Part shown: in pieces, positions 5,458 through 7,735 of the stretch
Layout of the letters: the number at the start of each line of letters is the position of its first letter
Position numbering within the stretch: the stretch's first letter is position 1
Assembly: GCA_050260275.1 (NCBI GenBank)
Contig: JBLNBX010000119.1
Span: 1-7,735 of the forward strand
Direction: 5' to 3'
DNA from: DATMXS01 sp050260275
Lineage (GTDB): Bacteria > Acidobacteriota > Terriglobia > Bryobacterales > Bryobacteraceae
DNA length: 7,735 bases
Notes under the pieces: generated by a model
The model's database searches: none
What the model saw: only the letters and a program-made list of their open reading frames with translations
What the model was told of the DNA's origin: nothing
Translations under genes and position numbers: made by a program

Positions 5458-6225
5458 TCACATCAGCCGTTCGAGATCCGTCGCGGTGCGTTCGTTGCTA
5501 ACGTCCCCCGTGTTGACCGTGGATTTCGGCTCGAACAGGACGACGTGGCACTCTCTATCGGCCACTGTCTGGTGCTCCATGCCGTGTGGCACGACGATGA
5601 GTTCGCCTTCGCCGACCCTAACTTCGTGGTCGCGGAAGCGCACGGCCATCTGACCCTTCACCACGAGGAATAGCTCGTCCTCCTCTTCGTGTTTGTGCCA
5701 GACGAACTCCCCGAATACTTTCACGAGCTTGACGTGCATGTCGTTCACGTCTGCGATGATTCGCGGCCGCCAGTGGTCGGCGAAACTGGCGAACGCTTCG
5801 TCGAGATTCACCTTCCGGATACCCCTCCAGTGGGCCGGGCGATTCACGCCTTCGGGCAGAAGCGTCCTCTCGTCGCCCAGGGCCTCCTCGAGTTGCTCAT
5901 CGGTCAGGTCCTCGGCCGTGGACAGGTTCGCAGCACGAAGGTTGGCGCCCACCAGGTCCACCCCTAACAGGCGCGCGCCCACAAGGTTGGCCCCGCTGAG
6001 ATCCGCGCCCCTCAGATCGGCCCCGCGCAGGTTCGCCAGCGCGAGGTTCGCCCCGGTGAGCACAGCGTCGGAGAGGTTCGCCATCACGAGGTCGGCGCCG
6101 GACAGGTCGGAGTGCGAGAGATCTGGCTTCGCGCCCGGGTTAGCCTCCCGCCACTCGTTCCAGGCGTCAACGTCCCTGCGGATAAGCTCGACATCTTTCG
6201 CGTGCGGCATACGTTCAGCCATCAT
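5458..6225 (-). CDS. Pentapeptide-repeat / cupin fusion protein
   Basis: This 255-residue protein joins two domains in one continuous frame. After a short charged N-terminus (1-33) come 14 uninterrupted pentapeptide repeats of the A(D/N)LxG type (34-103), expected to form a right-handed quadrilateral beta-helix of about 3.5 turns. A linker (DLTDEQLEEALGDERTLLPE, 106-125), of the kind that often ends pentapeptide proteins, runs into a full cupin domain (about 138-245). Cupin motif 1 has H177, H179, E184 and G191 (HxH-x4-E-x6-G). Motif 2 runs G207 to H218 (G-x5-P-x-G-x2-H). All four metal ligands are therefore present. There is no signal peptide, so it is probably cytoplasmic. The start is ATG 6225 or the next codon (6222); neither has a strong Shine-Dalgarno. 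Each half resembles common stand-alone proteins; catalytic or sensory role is unknown. It is convergent with the DUF1360-like gene and divergent from the epimerase. Confidence 0.9.
   Translation of the reverse strand: MMAERMPHAKDVELIRRDVDAWNEWREANPGAKPDLSHSDLSGADLVMANLSDAVLTGANLALANLRGADLRGADLSGANLVGARLLGVDLVGANLRAANLSTAEDLTDEQLEEALGDERTLLPEGVNRPAHWRGIRKVNLDEAFASFADHWRPRIIADVNDMHVKLVKVFGEFVWHKHEEEDELFLVVKGQMAVRFRDHEVRVGEGELIVVPHGMEHQTVADRECHVVLFEPKSTVNTGDVSNERTATDLERLM
5917..6126 (-). repeat. Pentapeptide-repeat tract, 14 units of 15 bp
   Basis: The coding DNA for residues 34-103 is a degenerate 15-bp tandem repeat, 14 units without interruption. The central position of nearly every unit is Leu and the preceding residue is mostly Asp or Asn. 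Two units deviate at that position (AVLTG and ARLLG). The repetition also keeps antisense frames open, which explains long spurious frames on the plus strand here. Confidence 0.85.
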
Positions 6226-6238
6226 CCCACGCTATCGC

Positions 6239-6253
6239 CGTCCGCTGCGGACG
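6239..6253. promoter_or_regulatory. 15-bp palindrome in a divergent promoter region (candidate operator)
   Basis: CGTCCGC-T-GCGGACG is a perfect 7-bp inverted repeat around a single base, in the 42-bp gap between the divergent cupin-fusion and epimerase genes. It is flanked by two identical CTATCG hexamers (6232-6237 and 6259-6264), 27 bp apart. The position suits a site controlling both genes. A TACACT at 6255-6260 could be a -10 element for the epimerase, which would make its transcript leaderless or nearly so, but no -35 is visible. Confidence 0.45.
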
Positions 6254-6267
6254 CTACACTATCGTCA

Positions 6268-7350
6268 ATGCTCTGTGATCGGCCGGGAACGACACGACGC
6301 ACCTTTTTGGGCTCGCTGGCCCTGGCAGGCTTCAGGCCGCCGCGCCTGCGGATACTGATCCTCGGTGGCACGGGTTTTCTGGGTCCGGCGACGGTCGCGG
6401 CCGCTCAGGCCCGCGGCCATCAGCTCACGCTTTTCAACCGCGGCAGAACGCGGCCCGGCCTCTTCCCCGGCATCGAAACCCTGCGCGGCGACCGCGACCC
6501 CAACAAAGGCGAGGGCCTGCGGGCGCTGGCTGGGCGCAAGTGGGACGTCGTCATCGACAACTCGGCCTACTATCCCCGGCACGTAACGGCGTCGGCGCGG
6601 CTGCTCGCTTCCGCCGTGTCGCGCTACATCATCATCTCCAGCATCTCGGTATATAAGGACAACAGCACCGAGGGCCTGGACGAAACGGCGGCCGTCGCCA
6701 CCATCCCCGACCCCACCGTCGAGACCATGGGCCCCAACTCCGAAAACTACGGCGCGCTGAAAGCCCTGTGCGAAACGGCGGCCGAGAAGGAGATGCCCGG
6801 CCGCGTCGCCGTGGTGCGTCCCGGCTACATCGTCGGGCCGGACGATCCCAGCGGCCGCTTCACCTACTGGCCTGTCCGGTTCTCACGCGGAGGCGAGCTG
6901 CTCGTGCCCGGCTCTCCGGACGACCCCATCCAGTTCATCGACGTTCGCGACCTCGGCGAATGGCTCATCACGCTGGCCGAGAGCCGGACGACGGGCGTCT
7001 TCAACGCGACCGGCCCCGCGCGGCCCCTGGCATGGGGGAGCATGATCGAAGCATGCCGCGCGCTTGCCCCCTCCGGTACGACCCCGGTCTGGGTGCCAGC
7101 CGCCTGGATCGCAAAGCAGAACGTGGAGTTTCCCATCTGGGCTCCGTATGCCGGCGAGACTCGCGGCTTCCATAAATGGAGCAACAAGCGCGCCATCCAG
7201 GCCGGCTTGCGGTTCCGGCCGCATCCGGAAACCATCCGGGACACGCTCGCGTGGTACATAGCCCAGCCCGAAGGCGGCCGAACGCAACTGGCCGGCCCTA
7301 CGCCCGAGAAGGAGCGTGAACTCCTCGCCGCCTGGAGGGCTTCCGCATGA
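6268..7350 (+). CDS. NAD(P)-dependent epimerase/reductase with Tat-type N-terminus
   Basis: This 360-residue protein is an extended short-chain dehydrogenase (NAD-dependent epimerase/dehydratase family). The dinucleotide-binding motif is GGTGFLG (33-39), in ILILGGTGFLGP. A Ser-rich strand (YIIISSISVY, 120-129) supplies the usual catalytic Ser/Thr position, and Y161 and K165 form the YxxxK pair (ENYGALKAL). The C-terminus (LAGPTPEKERELLAAWRA) is typical of a sub-group common in Acidobacteria and Planctomycetes; the substrate is unknown, probably a sugar or sugar-like compound. The N-terminus has TRRTFLG (9-15), a twin-arginine motif, but only about 9 hydrophobic residues follow before the Rossmann strand begins, short for a working Tat signal. 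The ATG at 6268 is chosen because the longer in-frame start (6112) would overlap the divergent gene; no Shine-Dalgarno precedes 6268. Its stop overlaps the nrfH start by ATGA. Confidence 0.88.
   Translation: MLCDRPGTTRRTFLGSLALAGFRPPRLRILILGGTGFLGPATVAAAQARGHQLTLFNRGRTRPGLFPGIETLRGDRDPNKGEGLRALAGRKWDVVIDNSAYYPRHVTASARLLASAVSRYIIISSISVYKDNSTEGLDETAAVATIPDPTVETMGPNSENYGALKALCETAAEKEMPGRVAVVRPGYIVGPDDPSGRFTYWPVRFSRGGELLVPGSPDDPIQFIDVRDLGEWLITLAESRTTGVFNATGPARPLAWGSMIEACRALAPSGTTPVWVPAAWIAKQNVEFPIWAPYAGETRGFHKWSNKRAIQAGLRFRPHPETIRDTLAWYIAQPEGGRTQLAGPTPEKERELLAAWRASA
7334..7339 (+). promoter_or_regulatory. Shine-Dalgarno GGAGGG of nrfH, inside the epimerase gene
   Basis: GGAGGG lies 7 nt before the nrfH ATG, within the last codons of the epimerase. 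It sets the nrfH start and, with the ATGA overlap, suggests the two genes are translated from one mRNA. Confidence 0.75.
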
Positions 7351-7735
7351 TCTCTTTGCGGCTACTCGCGATGAGGGGCGTGGCAGCTCCGCTGCTCCTC
7401 GCCGGCTTCACTGGCGCAATGGTGGGCATGGGGCTGTTCACCTTTGGTTACGCCAGAGGCTCGTCGTACTTGACGGACCGGCCTGAAGCTTGCGCGAACT
7501 GCCATGTCATGAGCGAGCAGTACACAGGCTGGATGAGGGCCAGCCACCGCAAGGTCGCAGTCTGCAACGACTGCCACACGCCTCCCGGCATCGCGGCCAA
7601 GTATGGCACCAAGGCGCTCAACGGCTTCTATCATTCCCTGGCGTTCACTACCGGGCGATATCCGGACGACATCCGTATCACTTCGCGCAATATGCGCGTA
7701 ACCGAGTCGGCGTGTCTGAAGTGCCACGGCGATCT
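7347..7735 (+). CDS. nrfH: NrfH-type membrane cytochrome c (nitrite reductase small subunit), 3' truncated by window edge
   Basis: The first 129 residues are visible and the gene runs off the right edge. It has a single N-terminal membrane anchor (about 11-35) and then c-type heme sites CANCH (49-53), CNDCH (73-77) and CLKCH (123-127); a fourth is expected beyond the edge. The first site is followed by V-M (CANCHVM, M55), the CxxCHxM arrangement in which NrfH heme 1 takes a methionine ligand. NrfH is a NapC/NirT-family quinol dehydrogenase that anchors NrfA at the outer face of the inner membrane and feeds electrons for reduction of nitrite to ammonium. nrfA is usually the next gene and should lie just past the window. 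The start ATG overlaps the epimerase stop (ATGA). The NapC/NirT family is firm; NrfH rather than another member is likely from size, the CANCHVM site and layout. Confidence 0.88.
   Translation, partial: MISLRLLAMRGVAAPLLLAGFTGAMVGMGLFTFGYARGSSYLTDRPEACANCHVMSEQYTGWMRASHRKVAVCNDCHTPPGIAAKYGTKALNGFYHSLAFTTGRYPDDIRITSRNMRVTESACLKCHGD

Noticed and set aside
6112..6267. Upstream in-frame extension of the epimerase (start at 6112)
   Set aside because: It would run through the divergent cupin-fusion gene and put about 52 extra residues before the Tat motif, which belongs at the N-terminus.
5693..6358. Open frame of 221 codons on the plus strand, Arg/Ser/Ala-repetitive
   Set aside because: Its repeats are the antisense reading of the pentapeptide tract; the minus-strand protein has real domains.

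Overview
The window reads as a GC-rich chromosomal segment from a Gram-negative soil-type bacterium. A protein with a PEP-CTERM surface-sorting tail, a Tat-signal NAD(P)-dependent epimerase, an NrfH-type cytochrome and an actinobacterial/Thermotoga-style glucan phosphorylase fit an Acidobacteriota lineage such as Bryobacterales/'Solibacter' best. That placement is inference from gene types only. I see no phage, transposon, CRISPR, tRNA or rRNA.

Layout, left to right. (1) Positions 3-779 hold the C-terminal part of a thiamine-diphosphate enzyme of the acetolactate synthase/benzoylformate decarboxylase superfamily, cut by the left edge. (2) Convergent to it, only 9 bp away, is a complete alpha-glucan phosphorylase (789-3314, minus). 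(3) A gene-poor stretch of about 455 bp (3315-3770) follows, with two inverted repeats and a 10-bp direct repeat. (4) A small secreted PEP-CTERM protein (3771-4388) ends in a good intrinsic terminator. (5) A second gene-free stretch (4389-4705) leads to a two-gene unit: a 51-residue acidic peptide (4706-4861) and a small CxxCxxH membrane protein resembling DUF1360 (4895-5356). (6) Convergent to that is an unusual single-chain fusion of 14 pentapeptide repeats to a metal-site cupin (5458-6225, minus). (7) Divergent from the fusion, across a 42-bp gap with a perfect 15-bp palindrome, starts a Tat-type NAD-dependent epimerase (6268-7350). Its stop codon overlaps the start of nrfH (7347 to the right edge), the membrane tetraheme quinol dehydrogenase of ammonifying nitrite reductase.

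These genes do not form one obvious pathway. The phosphorylase is storage-glucan breakdown, the PEP-CTERM protein is cell-surface, and nrfH probably starts an nrfHA nitrite-ammonification unit whose nrfA would lie beyond the right edge. The strongest candidates for something under-described are the pentapeptide-cupin fusion, the small peptide/DUF1360-like pair, and the translational coupling of a Tat-signal epimerase to nrfH. No complete new system can be claimed from this sequence alone.
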